Assembly: GCA_965153355.1 (NCBI GenBank)
Contig: OZ231127.1
Coordinates: 60,884,001 to 60,948,000, forward strand
Source of the DNA: Flaccisagitta enflata
Lineage: Eukaryota; Chaetognatha; Sagittoidea; Aphragmophora
DNA length: 64,000 nt
Direction: 5' to 3'
Position numbers and translations under genes: made by a program. Below, in pieces: positions 1-11,376 of the stretch (position 1 is its first letter; every line of letters starts with the position of its first letter). The notes beneath the pieces were generated by a model that saw only the letters and a list, made by a program, of their open reading frames with translations, did no database searches and was not told the origin of the DNA.

Positions 1-3000
1 AGTTCTGAGATTAAACAAGGCCTCAGTTAATGGAATTTGTTGAGGAATGTGTTTAATGTTGCCCTCAAGGGGAGGAGAATCAAGGAGCACAAACTCTACT
101 CCAATAACGTCTCTCATTGCATAATAGTCGGCCTTGACATCTTGCACTCTGAGCAGGGACGTTTTTGCAGTCGCCGCGATACTTAACCAAACTTGCTCCT
201 TAAATGTTTCTAACAAATCGTCTCGTTGGATTCTTCCCCAGTCTTTCCCGTAAAATTCAAAAGTCAAATGTTTTCTAGGCAAATCGCTAATACAAGGGCT
301 GATGTCATAATCCTGCATTCTTGGCTCTCTATTGTCAAAATCGAAAAAATTCATTATGTATTCTTGACTCTTGTAGTCCATCAGTTTGGAGTGAGTTTGA
401 ATCCTGAGCTTGAATGGAACGTCGTATTCGTAAGATTCCCCGGCCTTGTCCAACCAATCTTCAGTCAAAAATGACCATTCCATGGTACTTTTGAACATGC
501 CTTGAGCGTTAGATGGCCAATCGTCTCTCTCCGTGATCCACACATTAACCTCAGCGCCACGTTCTTGTCTCTTTCCTACATAGGTGTAATTTGCGTCCAA
601 TTCCAAGAATTCGTTGGCATTTTTCATTCGGACAAATTTCCATTTGTCTTCCAAGTCACCATCCGGAGCTGTATCGGGGCCAAAGTCTGGTAGTGTGTAA
701 AGTGAGCAGCTGCCTGTGTTGGTGTCAATCCTGTACTGAATGCCGGTGTAAAAATCATGAACCTCTCTGATTGGATCTGAGTCCTCGGCGTCGCTGCCAT
801 GATCGATTGATCCAATCTGACTGTAATCGAGGCGAACCAACTTCTTTGGGTAATCGTACCAAGCAGCGACTTGTCTGATAATATTAGCTGGAACTGAAGA
901 CTTGGGCTCAATCAGTTCTTGCTTGTAAGAAAATGCATTTGGTAACTTTGGCAGTGGCTTGCCAAGTTTCCTCGAATCGCAATAAACCATAGGAGGTGTC
1001 AAGAATACCGAGGGATCTCTGATTTTGTTCTCAAAAGAGAAAAACTCCCAAGTATGATTGACTGGTGACGCTGCGTGAATTGTCTCATCATCCATGATGC
1101 CCTCCCATTTAGCCTTTAATGGAATCCCATATTTATTAGCCTCTGGCCACGTGTCGCTGTAAAGATTTTTCCTCTGCATCATGTCAGAGTATGACTGACG
1201 ATAAGGAAGCGACGATGGCATGATCCACATGGGGTCGGCGAAGTAGTAATCGACAGCAGCTGTTGTATTAAAGTACTCGGGTACATGTATGCAAGCACGC
1301 CAATGGAAAGCGCGTATACCTCGGACGTAAGTTGTACCCATGAATTTCTCGTTAAATTTCCTTCCAAAATGAAAAATGGAATTTGCGTTGCTTATGCGTG
1401 TGGTTCCATTCACTTCGGTAAAGCCTATGAAAATATTATCCCCCGTTTTCATTGGTTTTCTAGCCTCGCAAAATCCCGGTTGGTGTTGAAATACTTCACT
1501 TGTATTAAAGTTGTAAATGGTGCCTATATCTGTTTCACCATAAGTCAAAAAATTGACGGCGCCTATATTGTTTGGGACATCGATATACTCCCAAATCTCA
1601 TCCGTTCTTTTTTCTGCAATCGATCCTTGCGTGAATTCTATTCTCACTTGGAACTGATCCGGCAATGAAGGTAAATTGGACTCTGGGGCATCTGGGTCTC
1701 TCGGTGATGGAGTACAAGGCCATGGTTTATCTATTGGCTCCTCTGTATCGAGGCTCTTGAAAGACCCTTTGATCGCCTTCACAGTCACCGGATTCATGCT
1801 CATTGGCAAAAAGATAATCTCAAAATCATCACCATCCACAGCAGTCTTCAGAAATTCAGCGGCCTCTTCAACAGTTGTTACCCATGATGGGTCATCGGGG
1901 ACTGGATCTTCCAAAATCGCGAAACTCGCTTCGAGAATATTACTTCCCTCAAAAAATTCCAATTCTAGATCGAAAAATCTGATGGCGCTGACGGTGGTTT
2001 TATACGAGAGCATTTGTATGAAGGTATATTTGGCGATATTCTTCGTTTCAATTATCTTTTCCCATACGCCTTTGTTGGGTAGTGGAAATTGAACGCTAAA
2101 TTCTCTGTGATCGAGGGTACCTACGCAATCTCTGATATCAAAAGAGTCATAAATAGTCAGTCCAATGTCATAGGCTGTCCAATGATACGTCTTGCGCACT
2201 TCATATGGATCGGCCAATGGATCCTCTGAGTAAATGTAGGTTTTTGTGTCGAGAACAACCGGCACTTTGCCAATATGATCCTCTCCTAACTCTGTCCATT
2301 GATCCGAGGACCAGGCCCATTCCATGATGGAATACGCGACATTATGCGTCTTCAGTTTTGGCCAATCATAGCGTTGAGTAATCCAAATGTCGCAATTAAT
2401 GCCTCTCACATATCTGGTGCCGGTATAAGTCCAATTCCCCGTCTGAAAATTGAGCAAGTCTCTGAACTCATCAGCCAGGGGGAAATTCCCCGTCACGTCG
2501 GTGCGATTCAGTAATTCGTGTTTCGCTCCCACCGTGCAATTGCCCATGATTTTGTCCTGCACGTAAAAGATATCGAAAGCCATGTCATGGACGATGGAAA
2601 GTGGATGAGTGCCAAACGCGTGTTGGGAACTTTCTTCACCGCCCGGCGAGTGATCGATTCTGGACAACTTGAGCTCTTCTTTGACGAAGACTTCGTCGGA
2701 TTCGATGACGTTGGCGGGGTTAATTGGACTCTCCGGCATCACCACTTGAATCTTGGCGGAGAATGAAAATGGCGCCGTCGGCGGCTTTTTTCCGGGCTTC
2801 CGGTCTGAACAGACGAGCATCGGCGGCGTCTGAAACGGCGCCTCGACGTCAGCCAACTCTTCGTATTCGTAGTAACTGTACTGAACGATGCCTTCAGAGT
2901 TGGCAGAATTATCAATTGCAGTCATAACTGGTACCTTAGTCACATTATCCTGTGTAGCAAAAATGTAATGATATTCAATATCAGCTCGGCCAAATTTGTC

Positions 3001-3783
3001 CGGTACGCGAACCAACCAGCTCTCTAACCAGACCCCTCCGCTTTCCCATTGGCCCTTGAATTCTTTACGATAGAGCGGTGTAAGCAGAGGTCCGAATTCG
3101 AAGGGACCTCCAACTGTATATTTGTTAAATTGAAACCCCGTGGCGACATCCAACTTTTCGTCGATCACTTTTTCATCTGGCGAGACCTTCGCCTCTTTTT
3201 CCGCCGACCAGGCGAAGCAATAATCGCCATCTTGCACGTATATGACTTCCTGATCCGGCTCATCACCGCCGTAATGATAATATTTGCTTATAGACTTGGA
3301 ATCTGGCGAATTCACGTCTACTCTCGCTTGACCGAATCGGGCGGACCAACGCTTCAAGTCCTTTTTAAAGTGGAAGTCATCCATATCCGGATCTGGCACT
3401 CGACTCAACACTGTGAACAGGGCCGCCACATAAAACGCCATCGGGAAATCCGGCTTCAAAGGCGGCTCCGGCAGAGGCGTTGTTGAGGGAGCTGCCGTCG
3501 CGAAAAGTGACAAATCTAATGGTCGCCATGGTGGTAATTCATCGACGGATTTCTCGGACTTCTCCTCTCTTCCCGCTTTAGCATTCAACAATTGGGCGGC
3601 TTCCTTCCTAGCTAGCCTTAACAGCGACGACAGTGACGAAGATAAAGTCTCTTGTTTCGGTGCTGCTTCTGCTGATGCGGCAAAAGAGGCGGAAGTAGAA
3701 GCGGAAGCGGAAGCAGCAATGGAAGCGAAAAGACCGAGACAAACCAGTATGACAACGAACGTCGGAAACGAGACCGACGCCAT
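1..3783 (-). CDS. Large secreted repeat protein, 5' part, intronless (3' end outside window)
   Basis: Minus-strand frame starting ATG at 3783-3781 (context acaacATGG), open without a stop to position 1: at least 1261 codons. I checked nearly all in-frame triplets. Residues 1-26 are a signal peptide (MASVSFPTFVVILVCLGLF, then Ala/Ser), followed by a Ser/Ala-rich segment. The body is repetitive: a PPM-x2-C-x2-RK-x-GK motif at about residues 322 and 932 (a divergent CEARKPMK near 772), each followed by a Tyr-Val-Arg-Gly-Ile type motif ending in Trp (YVRGINCDIW near 459, YVRGIRAFHW near 820, a diverged form near 1075). Several N-x-S/T sites and scattered Cys fit an extracellular protein. No membrane segment is seen after the signal. 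VRGI-x2-x2-W motifs occur in uncharacterised metazoan extracellular proteins, possibly of the LolA-like group, and in counting-factor-associated protein D relatives; that assignment is a guess. No function is claimed. Confidence 0.85.
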   Translation of the reverse strand, partial: MASVSFPTFVVILVCLGLFASIAASASASTSASFAASAEAAPKQETLSSSLSSLLRLARKEAAQLLNAKAGREEKSEKSVDELPPWRPLDLSLFATAAPSTTPLPEPPLKPDFPMAFYVAALFTVLSRVPDPDMDDFHFKKDLKRWSARFGQARVDVNSPDSKSISKYYHYGGDEPDQEVIYVQDGDYCFAWSAEKEAKVSPDEKVIDEKLDVATGFQFNKYTVGGPFEFGPLLTPLYRKEFKGQWESGGVWLESWLVRVPDKFGRADIEYHYIFATQDNVTKVPVMTAIDNSANSEGIVQYSYYEYEELADVEAPFQTPPMLVCSDRKPGKKPPTAPFSFSAKIQVVMPESPINPANVIESDEVFVKEELKLSRIDHSPGGEESSQHAFGTHPLSIVHDMAFDIFYVQDKIMGNCTVGAKHELLNRTDVTGNFPLADEFRDLLNFQTGNWTYTGTRYVRGINCDIWITQRYDWPKLKTHNVAYSIMEWAWSSDQWTELGEDHIGKVPVVLDTKTYIYSEDPLADPYEVRKTYHWTAYDIGLTIYDSFDIRDCVGTLDHREFSVQFPLPNKGVWEKIIETKNIAKYTFIQMLSYKTTVSAIRFFDLELEFFEGSNILEASFAILEDPVPDDPSWVTTVEEAAEFLKTAVDGDDFEIIFLPMSMNPVTVKAIKGSFKSLDTEEPIDKPWPCTPSPRDPDAPESNLPSLPDQFQVRIEFTQGSIAEKRTDEIWEYIDVPNNIGAVNFLTYGETDIGTIYNFNTSEVFQHQPGFCEARKPMKTGDNIFIGFTEVNGTTRISNANSIFHFGRKFNEKFMGTTYVRGIRAFHWRACIHVPEYFNTTAAVDYYFADPMWIMPSSLPYRQSYSDMMQRKNLYSDTWPEANKYGIPLKAKWEGIMDDETIHAASPVNHTWEFFSFENKIRDPSVFLTPPMVYCDSRKLGKPLPKLPNAFSYKQELIEPKSSVPANIIRQVAAWYDYPKKLVRLDYSQIGSIDHGSDAEDSDPIREVHDFYTGIQYRIDTNTGSCSLYTLPDFGPDTAPDGDLEDKWKFVRMKNANEFLELDANYTYVGKRQERGAEVNVWITERDDWPSNAQGMFKSTMEWSFLTEDWLDKAGESYEYDVPFKLRIQTHSKLMDYKSQEYIMNFFDFDNREPRMQDYDISPCISDLPRKHLTFEFYGKDWGRIQRDDLLETFKEQVWLSIAATAKTSLLRVQDVKADYYAMRDVIGVEFVLLDSPPLEGNIKHIPQQIPLTEALFNLRT

Positions 3784-3854
3784 GTTGTTACGCTTGTTAC
3801 ATACAGAGGGCCAATAAGTACCAAATATGGTCAGAAGTGGCCACAAACTTACTG

Positions 3855-3987
<133 letters not shown>

Positions 3988-4401
3988 AAAAACAGAAAGA
4001 ACAAGATAGTGACAAATAGTGACCAAAACACCGTCGGGTGTTTATGTGTCACAATTTTTCCTTGTCAAATTCTTTTTTTCTTCTTTTGACAAAAAGACGC
4101 CTTTTAAGCAAACTGTGGGCGTCAGTTGGAAAAATCGAGAACCTGACTGAGGGGTGGAACTCTTCTTATCTTACATACCACATGATGAAGATCACATGAT
4201 CTTTTGATTATCTTAATGAATATGATAATATCTGCACTAAAGTTCAGGTTCAAGGCCTTTACGCTACAAATCTTATCAGCGGTGAGGAGAAAATCTCAAA
4301 AGCTCGATGTCTTGAAAACTCTGATGAGGCGATACATCGAAAACGAAAGGACGGAACATCCTCTTACCGCCTTACGTAAAGTTTGCTTATTCGCCGTCAA
4401 T

Positions 4402-5260
<859 letters not shown>

Positions 5261-5323
<63 letters not shown>
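5261..5323. repeat. (GA)n microsatellite
   Basis: About 60 bp of GA dinucleotides directly before a family C element. Confidence 0.95.
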
Positions 5324-5326
<3 letters not shown>

Positions 5327-5403
5327 TTCTTTTTAGTCGTACGCGTCTCACCCCTTTGTCGGTCCTGGTCAGTCTGTCGGTTGGTTGGTCAGTCGGTCCC
5401 TTT

Positions 5404-5817
5404 TTTGGCATGGCCCGAAGCGTCGATGACCTATGCTTTCACACATATGAAATTTCTCCTCCTTCTCCTTCTCCTTCTTCCCCCTCCCAGGCCTCGGGCC
5501 CATATCCCCGACAGGCCCCAAATCCCAGTCTTGAGGCCCAATCCCTCAGGCCCTAATCTCGCCCCAAGGCCCAGATTCCAGTCTCTGGTTTGGGCCTCAA
5601 GACAGGATTTGGGCCTAGCCTGGGATATGGGCCTCAGCTGAATAGACCCAGAGGCTGGGGGGCTGCGGAGAGGAAGAAGAGAGGAGGAGGAGAAAAATTC
5701 CCCTTATGTGTGAAAGCATAGGTCATCGGCCCTTCGGGGCCGCACCCCTCTCAACTTCTCCCCCAGCCTCTTAGCAGGCACAGGTACCCCTGACCATCTA
5801 ACGATTTTGCGACTATT
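5404..5817 (+). mobile_element. Family C element: inverted ends around a GC-rich minisatellite
   Basis: Left part GTCGATGACCTATGCTTTCA and right part TGTGAAAGCATAGGTCATCG are inverted copies. Between them lie degenerate units of the type AGGCCCAAATCCCAG. The right side continues into the hairpin GGCCCTTCGGGGCC, then GGTACCCCTGACCATCTAAC and GCGACTATT. The same parts recur at 17.6, 18.6, 33.1, 49.4, 54.2 and 56.9 kb. There is no coding capacity, so it is probably a non-autonomous transposon. Confidence 0.65.
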
Positions 5818-5942
5818 ACTTTTTCGGCGTTTTTGAGCTTTTTGAGCATACGGCTCCTGCCCGGATGCCCTAGTGACTTTCTCCAGCACTGCTCCTGCCC
5901 ACCCGCACTCGACTAGGGTAGCCGTGTATCCGGCCTTGTTCT
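5818..5942 (+). mobile_element. Family A fragment (distal end only)
   Basis: Carries the CTCCTGCCCACCCGCA box, GTAGCCGTGTATCCGGCC and a terminal TTG. It lacks the hairpin end and abuts the family C element, so one probably inserted next to or into the other. Confidence 0.55.
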
Positions 5943-6741
5943 TTCTTTTTTTTCTTTTAGAAGAGATAAAAAGGGGTTACATCAGAATCAGAATCAATGT
6001 CGCGATTGAAGCGGAGAATAACAGCCAAGAAAGAGATAGCATGGCATTATGTAAGCCAAAACTGAAGGGGAGAGATATACGAGAGTGACGTCTATACATA
6101 ATTGGAAAAAAGTCGAATTACGTAATTCGACTTTTTGAAACGTAGGGGAGAAATAAGGTTTTCGTTTTTCGGTTTCAGGCAATTTATGAAGTTGTGCCAT
6201 TTCCTGACTGGGATGATACATTTTGTTATATTCACAGCTAAGAAAGAGCTTATTATTCTATAACAAATGGCGCCAACTAGAAGTCTCCGATCATCGTTTT
6301 AGAAGTTACTTGAATTTTTGAATCTTTTTTTTAATTTTTCGCATTTTCGCGAAAAGTGATATTTTTCATTGATCCCATTATTCCAGTCGTATGTAACAAT
6401 AAGGAAGAGTAAACATGTTACCAGATTAACACTGACTTTTTATGAGCTAGCATTGATATTTTATTCAGAGAGATAGAGAGAGAGAGAGAGCGCTAGAGAG
6501 AGAGAGAGCGCTAGAGAGAGAAAGAGAGGGGGCACACTGACTTGTTATGATTGGAAATCGCGAAGTAGTTTTCTAATTTGAATAAAATCCACTCTTGGAA
6601 TTCCTTAGGTTTTATCTTCTACGTCCATCGTTACTATGACTATCTTTTATCTGTAAGCTCTAGATTAAGGGATATCTATTTAAGGATGGATTTTCACCCA
6701 GGATTAGAGACTCATTTGACTTCGTGGATCTGTTGAGTGTG
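5943..6741. other. Unassigned sequence with short GA/GCGC repeats
   Basis: 6470-6530 holds GA runs interrupted by GCGCTAGA. 6110-6140 contains a small palindrome around AATTCGA. No coding exon is recognised. Confidence 0.45.
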
Positions 6742-6935
<194 letters not shown>

Positions 6936-7360
6936 AGACAAAAAAGATCGAAAGGAAAAAACGCACAGATTGAATAACAAAAACAGACAATCAACCAGAC
7001 ATCATGAAATGCACACACAGAAGAACAAGCACTGAAAAAAGAGACTTCCATTTACGACTTTTTTCCGGTCGGCGATTAGCCGCCTTTATTGGTACATAAT
7101 ACATGTATACATCTTTACATGTAACATGACTTGACATCATCAGGTGACGAATCTTCATCACTAACACCGGCGCGACAGAAAGCCTCTCTGCCTCCGATGA
7201 TATCTACCCAAGTTGATTTGAAAATTAAGGGGCGGAATAGTAGCTTTTCCCACGCAAGTTTATTAAGATAGCATTACTCTTCCTTCTCATTCTCTTTTTT
7301 ATTCTCTTTTGTTTCTTCTTTTGTTTTTACTTTGTTCTCCGTAATTGACATAGTGTCAAT

Positions 7361-7455
7361 CAGGCATTCAAATTGTGGAGAGGCGAGAAGCGGCGCCTCT
7401 CGGAAATGCTTTAAATCTCTGTTAATGTTCTTATGAAGAAAACCCATATGCCTCT
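7361..7455 (+). repeat. Dispersed repeat, copy 1 (second copy at 15940)
   Basis: GCATTCAAATTGTGGAGA, a short hairpin around GCGGCGCCTCTC, and TTCTTATGAAGAAAACCCAT recur in the same order and orientation at 15940-16036. About 95 bp; family unknown. Around it, 6932-7360 and 7456-7516 show nothing else recognisable. Confidence 0.6.
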
Positions 7456-7516
7456 CGAAAGCTTGGGATCGGAGAATTTGAACACCTGTTGTCAATGTCA
7501 TTATTTGTTTTTTTTT

Positions 7517-7630
7517 TCAGAATGTTTTGTCAAACAGACTTCGCCATCTGTGGCAATGACTGAACGCACAATGAAATTCATTCTTTCGTACAGCTTGACT
7601 GAGAAAAGTATGACTGTGCGTATAGCGAGT
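7517..7630 (+). pseudogene. Decayed partial copy of the protein kinase D subdomain I-II exon
   Basis: After a good acceptor (poly-T then cag) the sequence reads FVKQTSPSVAMTERTMKF, matching the true exon at 8005 ([17 protein letters not shown]) in layout. The catalytic Lys of VAVK is replaced (VAMT), and similarity ends after about 15 residues. The neighbouring ACGCACAATGAAATTCAT also occurs just upstream of the true exon (7951), so a local scrambled duplication is likely. Confidence 0.4.
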
Positions 7631-7676
7631 TAAAGCAAGTAACGCAATAGTTTCTTTTTCACTACAACCCACTTTG

Positions 7677-7790
7677 TCCGTCCGTCCGTCCGTCCGTCCG
7701 TCCGTCCGTCCTTCCGTCCGTCCGTCCGTCCTTCCGTCCGTCCGTCCTTCCGTCTGTCCATCAATTCGTCCGTCCGTCCGTCCGTGCTTC
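7677..7790. repeat. (GTCC)n tetranucleotide array, hairpin-poor family A fragment
   Basis: Preceded by ACAACCCACTTTGTCC, the usual lead-in of family A arrays. A tandem GTCA/TAGTCAT-like stretch follows to about 7905. No terminal hairpin is present. Confidence 0.7.
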
Positions 7791-8004
7791 CGCCGGTCAA
7801 ACTTTACTTTTTTATTACTTATTCTTAGTCATTTTAGGTCATTTTTAGTCATACAAGTCATCTAACATCATTTTATGTCATTCTAAGTCATTTAAAGTCA
7901 TTTGTGTTGGCCTGGTTCCATTACGATGGACTGTGTATCCTTGCTTGGCATCGAAACGCACAATGAAATTCATCATATGATATGTTCTCTGATTTTGGGC
8001 TCAG

Positions 8005-8111
8005 GTGTTGACAAACGGACTTCGCGATCTGTGGCGGTAAAAGTTATCGACAAACTTCGCTTCCCAACCAAACAAGAAGCTCAACTCAAGAATGAAGTCG
8101 CCATTTTACAG
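8005..8111 (+). CDS. PRKD: Protein kinase D catalytic-domain exon (invariant Lys, subdomains II-III)
   Basis: Exon between acceptor gggctcag and donor CAG|gtgctc, entering in phase 1 and leaving in phase 0. It encodes [20 protein letters not shown] followed by [20 protein letters not shown] carries the invariant ATP-binding Lys, and [10 protein letters not shown]...LRNEVAILQ is a signature of protein kinase D (PKCmu family, CAMK group), a DAG-activated Ser/Thr kinase at the Golgi and plasma membrane. The exon is in phase with 9330-9491. The glycine-loop exon that should precede it was not found. It is on the plus strand, opposite to the regulatory exons at 13.6-33.9 kb. Confidence 0.85.
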
Positions 8112-8164
8112 GTGCTCATTTTATCGACTTTACGAACAGTTGACAAAGACTCAAACATAGATTG

Positions 8165-8473
8165 AGAAAGAATGTTTTTTTAGATTCTGTTTTATGGAAA
8201 ACTAGGAGTGGTGCGCGTATTAACTAGTCAGTGAGGATTCACAAGGCCCTCTTCCATTTATATGCACATTGCACAATATATGTACACAATGTATGTACAC
8301 AAGAACAAAAGCCGCGAGCTCAAACAAGCTCACTACGAAGAATGTTTTTTAGATTCTGTTTTATGGAAAACTAGGAGTGGTGCGCGTATTAACCAGTCAG
8401 TGAGGGTTCACAAGGCCCTCTTCCATTTATATGCACATTGCACAATATATGTACACAATATATGTAAACATGA
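8165..8473 (+). repeat. Tandem direct repeat in the kinase intron, two copies
   Basis: 8165-8300 and 8337-8473 are near-identical: TTTTATGGAAAACTAGGAGT, GGTGCGCGTATTAAC, CAAGGCCCTCTTCCATTTAT, then GTACACAA. Parts reappear at 8749-8771 and 8921-8955, and inverted near 24.96-25.11 kb, so this is a dispersed family. Confidence 0.75.
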
Positions 8474-8523
8474 ACGCAATAAGTTGCAGTGCACAGGAAC
8501 AGCAAATTTGGGAAATCATTTCG

Positions 8524-8662
8524 CGTGAAATTCTTAATCTCTCTCTGAATGCAAAATTTTGCATTTCTAAGAACATGTCCTCTTTTTTATATGTCTTTAG
8601 AACAGGGCCATGTTCTTAGAAATGCAAATTTATGCATTCAGAGACCGATTAAGAATTTCACG
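8524..8662. repeat. Foldback palindrome (MITE-like), about 139 bp
   Basis: Left arm 8524-8577 begins CGTGAAATTCTTAATC. Right arm 8609-8662 ends GATTAAGAATTTCACG and is its inverse, with a short loop. It lies inside the kinase intron; no target duplication could be defined. 8663-9329 holds only fragments of the 8165 repeat and AT-rich intron. Confidence 0.75.
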
Positions 8663-9329
8663 TAAGACAAGTCAAGGAAAAGAGACTAATTTTCTTTTTT
8701 TCTCTCAATTTTTCCAACTGGTTTTGATCACATAAATGATTCTCAATGCTCACAAGGCCCTCTTCCATTTATTTCAGTTTGGGTATAGTGAGGGATATTG
8801 TTCCACCTATCATACTGAAAATATGATTTCTTTTCAAAAAATTGTGAATTCATCTTTTTATTTTTTTTCTAAAACATGATTTGATCGTAAAAACTGCCCC
8901 TACGTGTACACCTTGACATAACAAAAGCCGCGAGCTCAAACAAGCTCACTACGATCACTCCCGCACAAACAACCGTGTCGTCATATACGTACGACGGCAT
9001 GAGATTTCGAATGATTCTTTTTTTTTCCTTTGCGTTTCTGTAAAGATTTTGGATTCTAAGTTAGAATTTAAGGTCTTATTTCATCTATTACATTGATCGA
9101 AAAAAAAAACGCTCAATACAAAGTCAGAATCTCCTCGCGCCCACGCGCCTCTTCCGTTCGTTTGTAGAATCTGAGCCATCATTTGTCACCGATGCATCTG
9201 TATTCTGTATTCTTCTCACGCTAGTGTACATCTTGACTCTATGCAGAATGTCAGTGAATCTGTACTTCACGTGTTCAAGCGTGATCACGCTTGAATATAT
9301 ATATCTATATATTCCATCTATACATGCAG

Positions 9330-9491
9330 AATCTGAATCATCCTGGAATCGTGAATCTGGAGCAAATGTTCGAGACTCCGGAGAGGATTTTCGTGGTGAT
9401 GGAGAAACTGAAAGGGGACATGTTAGAGATGATCCTTAACTCACCAAAGGGAAGACTATCAGAAAGAGTCACCAAGTTCCTCATAGCCCAG
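9330..9491 (+). CDS. PRKD: Protein kinase D catalytic-domain exon (subdomains IV-V)
   Basis: 54 codons, phase 0 to 0, between acceptor atacatgcag and the strong donor CAG|gtaagt. It reads [54 protein letters not shown]. This matches protein kinase D through the hinge ([13 protein letters not shown]) almost residue for residue. It joins in frame to 8005-8111. The HRD and DFG exons are not found downstream on either strand in this window. Confidence 0.9.
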
Positions 9492-9524
9492 GTAAGTTCA
9501 TTTTTAATTTCATCACACAATCGA

Positions 9525-9830
9525 CTCAAGAAAGAAAGAGGAAAAAAAGAGAAGAAAACAGAAAAAGAAAAGGAAGTAAGAAAAAAAGAAAGAAAGAAAA
9601 AAAAAAGAATGAAAGTAAAAAAGAAAGAAAGAAAGAAAGAATAAAAGAAAGAAAGAAAGAAAGAAGGGAGGAAGGAAAGAAGGAAAGAAGGAAAGATGGA
9701 AAGAAGGAAAGAAGGAAAGAAGGAAAGAAGGGAAAGGAGGGGAAGCAGGATAGAAGGAAGGAAGGAAAGAGGGAAAGAAAGTATAAGAGGATTAGATTGA
9801 AGGAAAGAAAGAATGAATGAAAGATAGAAA
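9525..9830. repeat. Purine-rich GAAA/GAAG imperfect repeat
   Basis: About 300 bp of degenerate AAAG and GGAA units just after the kinase exon. On the minus strand it is polypyrimidine. 9831-10077 shows no feature. Confidence 0.85.
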
Positions 9831-10076
9831 AAAAAATCACACGATGACTCGTAGATTGCGAATATAGAAATGAAATGAGGTAAAATAAACTCTGACGCAC
9901 GACGATTTCTTAAAAAACAGAGATCAAATCTTGACTATATTTACCCACTGAACAATAACAAATTTTCAAAGATGGCAAATAGAAAAGTTTCGCACATAAA
10001 AAATTTACCGCTACAGCAATTTTGAGATGAAACTTGTAATGTAGGTATCGATTTGACTCGAATATCGCCGATCAGT

Positions 10077-10077
<1 letters not shown>

Positions 10078-10157
<80 letters not shown>

Positions 10158-10320
10158 CTGCCTCTCTGTCCATCTGTTTGTTGCGGTCTATCTTTCTCTG
10201 TCTCTCAGTCTCTCTGTCTCTGACTCTCCAACAGTCTCTATCTCTGACTCTCTCTGTCCCTCACTCTCTTTGTCTGTCCGACTTTCTCTGTCTTTCTGTA
10301 TCTCTCTGTTTCTCTCTTCG
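10078..10320. repeat. (TC)n array grading into degenerate TCTCTGTC
   Basis: Pure CT from about 10078 to 10155, then decayed CTCTGTCTC repeats to about 10320. Confidence 0.9.
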
Positions 10321-10482
10321 TTTCACGCGGCTGTATCCTTGCTTCGATGCCATCCAAATGCGCAACCGATGGCACCAACATCTTTCTTCCCACAACAAGC
10401 CCAACGTCCACGTTCAGCACCAACACAAACCACAGATTTATCATCTCCAATATCATCTGCATTTTCTTTAGCATTATCACCA

Positions 10483-10563
10483 CTACCACCACCACCACCA
10501 CCACCACCACCACCACCACCATCACCACCACCGCCACCACCACCACCGCCACCACCTCCACCA
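10483..10563. repeat. (CCA)n trinucleotide repeat
   Basis: Imperfect CCA/CCG run. Read on the plus strand it gives a proline tract inside an ORF that I could not confirm as coding. Confidence 0.85.
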
Positions 10564-10618
10564 TCACCACCCCTAACATTCCCACCATCTTCATCATCAC
10601 CAATACCGCTTCCTTTAC

Positions 10619-10680
10619 CGCCGACTGAAAGAATCTTCTGCCGCAGATGACGCAAGACAGCAGCGCCTCTTCGTCTCCCT
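10619..10680 (-). CDS. Possible ZC2HC1-type zinc-finger exon (exon 2 of a minus-strand gene)
   Basis: Between acceptor ccccaacag and donor GCG|gtaaag, the 62-bp minus-strand exon reads (E)GDEEALLSCVICGRRFFQSA. Its C-x2-CGR-x-FF core matches the first finger of ZC2HC1 proteins (C-x2-CGR-x-F...H...C); the His/Cys half would be in the next exon, which I did not find. Entry phase fits the upstream exon 11269-11206 exactly. GC-rich third positions resemble the other real exons here. The plus-strand proline-rich ORF across the same bases is the alternative. Confidence 0.4.
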
Positions 10681-10737
10681 CTGTTGGGGTCGTGGAACTG
10701 TCGCTAGGAGGCGGCCGCGGATAAGTGCGCTTTTGCT

Positions 10738-10843
<106 letters not shown>

Positions 10844-11015
10844 CCGGCCGTAATTTTTTCGCCTTCGCGTTGAGTGAGAGAGCGTTGATTGCTTTTCTCG
10901 ATTCAACCTAAAAAAAAAAAAGAAAAGAAAAGAGATGAGACGCGCGTGGGAGTTGAAAGTTGGAAGTTGGCGGTAACCTCGTTTTCTCCTGTTGATGGAA
11001 TACCTTCAGGCATTG

Positions 11016-11020
<5 letters not shown>

Positions 11021-11096
<76 letters not shown>
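11021..11096. repeat. (GA)n microsatellite
   Basis: About 75 bp of GA dinucleotides. Confidence 0.95.
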
Positions 11097-11101
<5 letters not shown>

Positions 11102-11205
11102 CACAGTAGAAATGGAGGGCGAAGTTTGAACTGAAATGAATGGATGGGGAAATTTATCAGCTCTGAATGATAGAAATCAAAGAGGAATTATTCAAAAGAA
11201 CTCAC

Positions 11206-11269
11206 CTTTCATGGTTCCTTTCATGTTTCTCGATGGAGCGTGGGTTTTTTCCACCTCCGCATCTGTCAT
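11206..11269 (-). CDS. Possible first coding exon of the ZC2HC1-like gene
   Basis: ATG at 11269-11267 opens MTDAEVEKTHAPSRNMKGTM, then K and a strong donor AAAG|gtgagt in phase 1. An in-frame TGA lies just upstream, so this is a plausible start. It splices in phase to 10680-10619. A CpG-rich block with two CCAAT boxes lies about 110-130 bp upstream. Alternative: it is the PH-domain lead-in of protein kinase D, because HAPSRNMKGTMKG loosely resembles that kinase's segment before its PH domain; the preceding kinase exon ends in phase 0, which would need the weak acceptor gcggag. Confidence 0.35.
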
Positions 11270-11376
11270 AACAATCACCACTCGTTCCGTTCACTCCTCC
11301 AACTCCTTTTTCATCGCCTACTGGATGATAACGGAAGGCGGTGGTTAAGGAGGCGTCTTCGTTATCTCGCCCTCTG

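Noticed and set aside
226-3486. Plus-strand ORFs of 60-145 codons across the first 3.5 kb
   Set aside because: They are shadows of the long minus-strand frame that reads a coherent secreted protein.
10357-10650. Plus-strand proline-rich ORF (MAPTSFFPQQAQRPRSAPTQ, then poly-Pro) as a coding exon
   Set aside because: Plausible codons, but no splice signals; the Pro tract is a CCA microsatellite, and the opposite strand holds an exon with both signals and a zinc-finger core.
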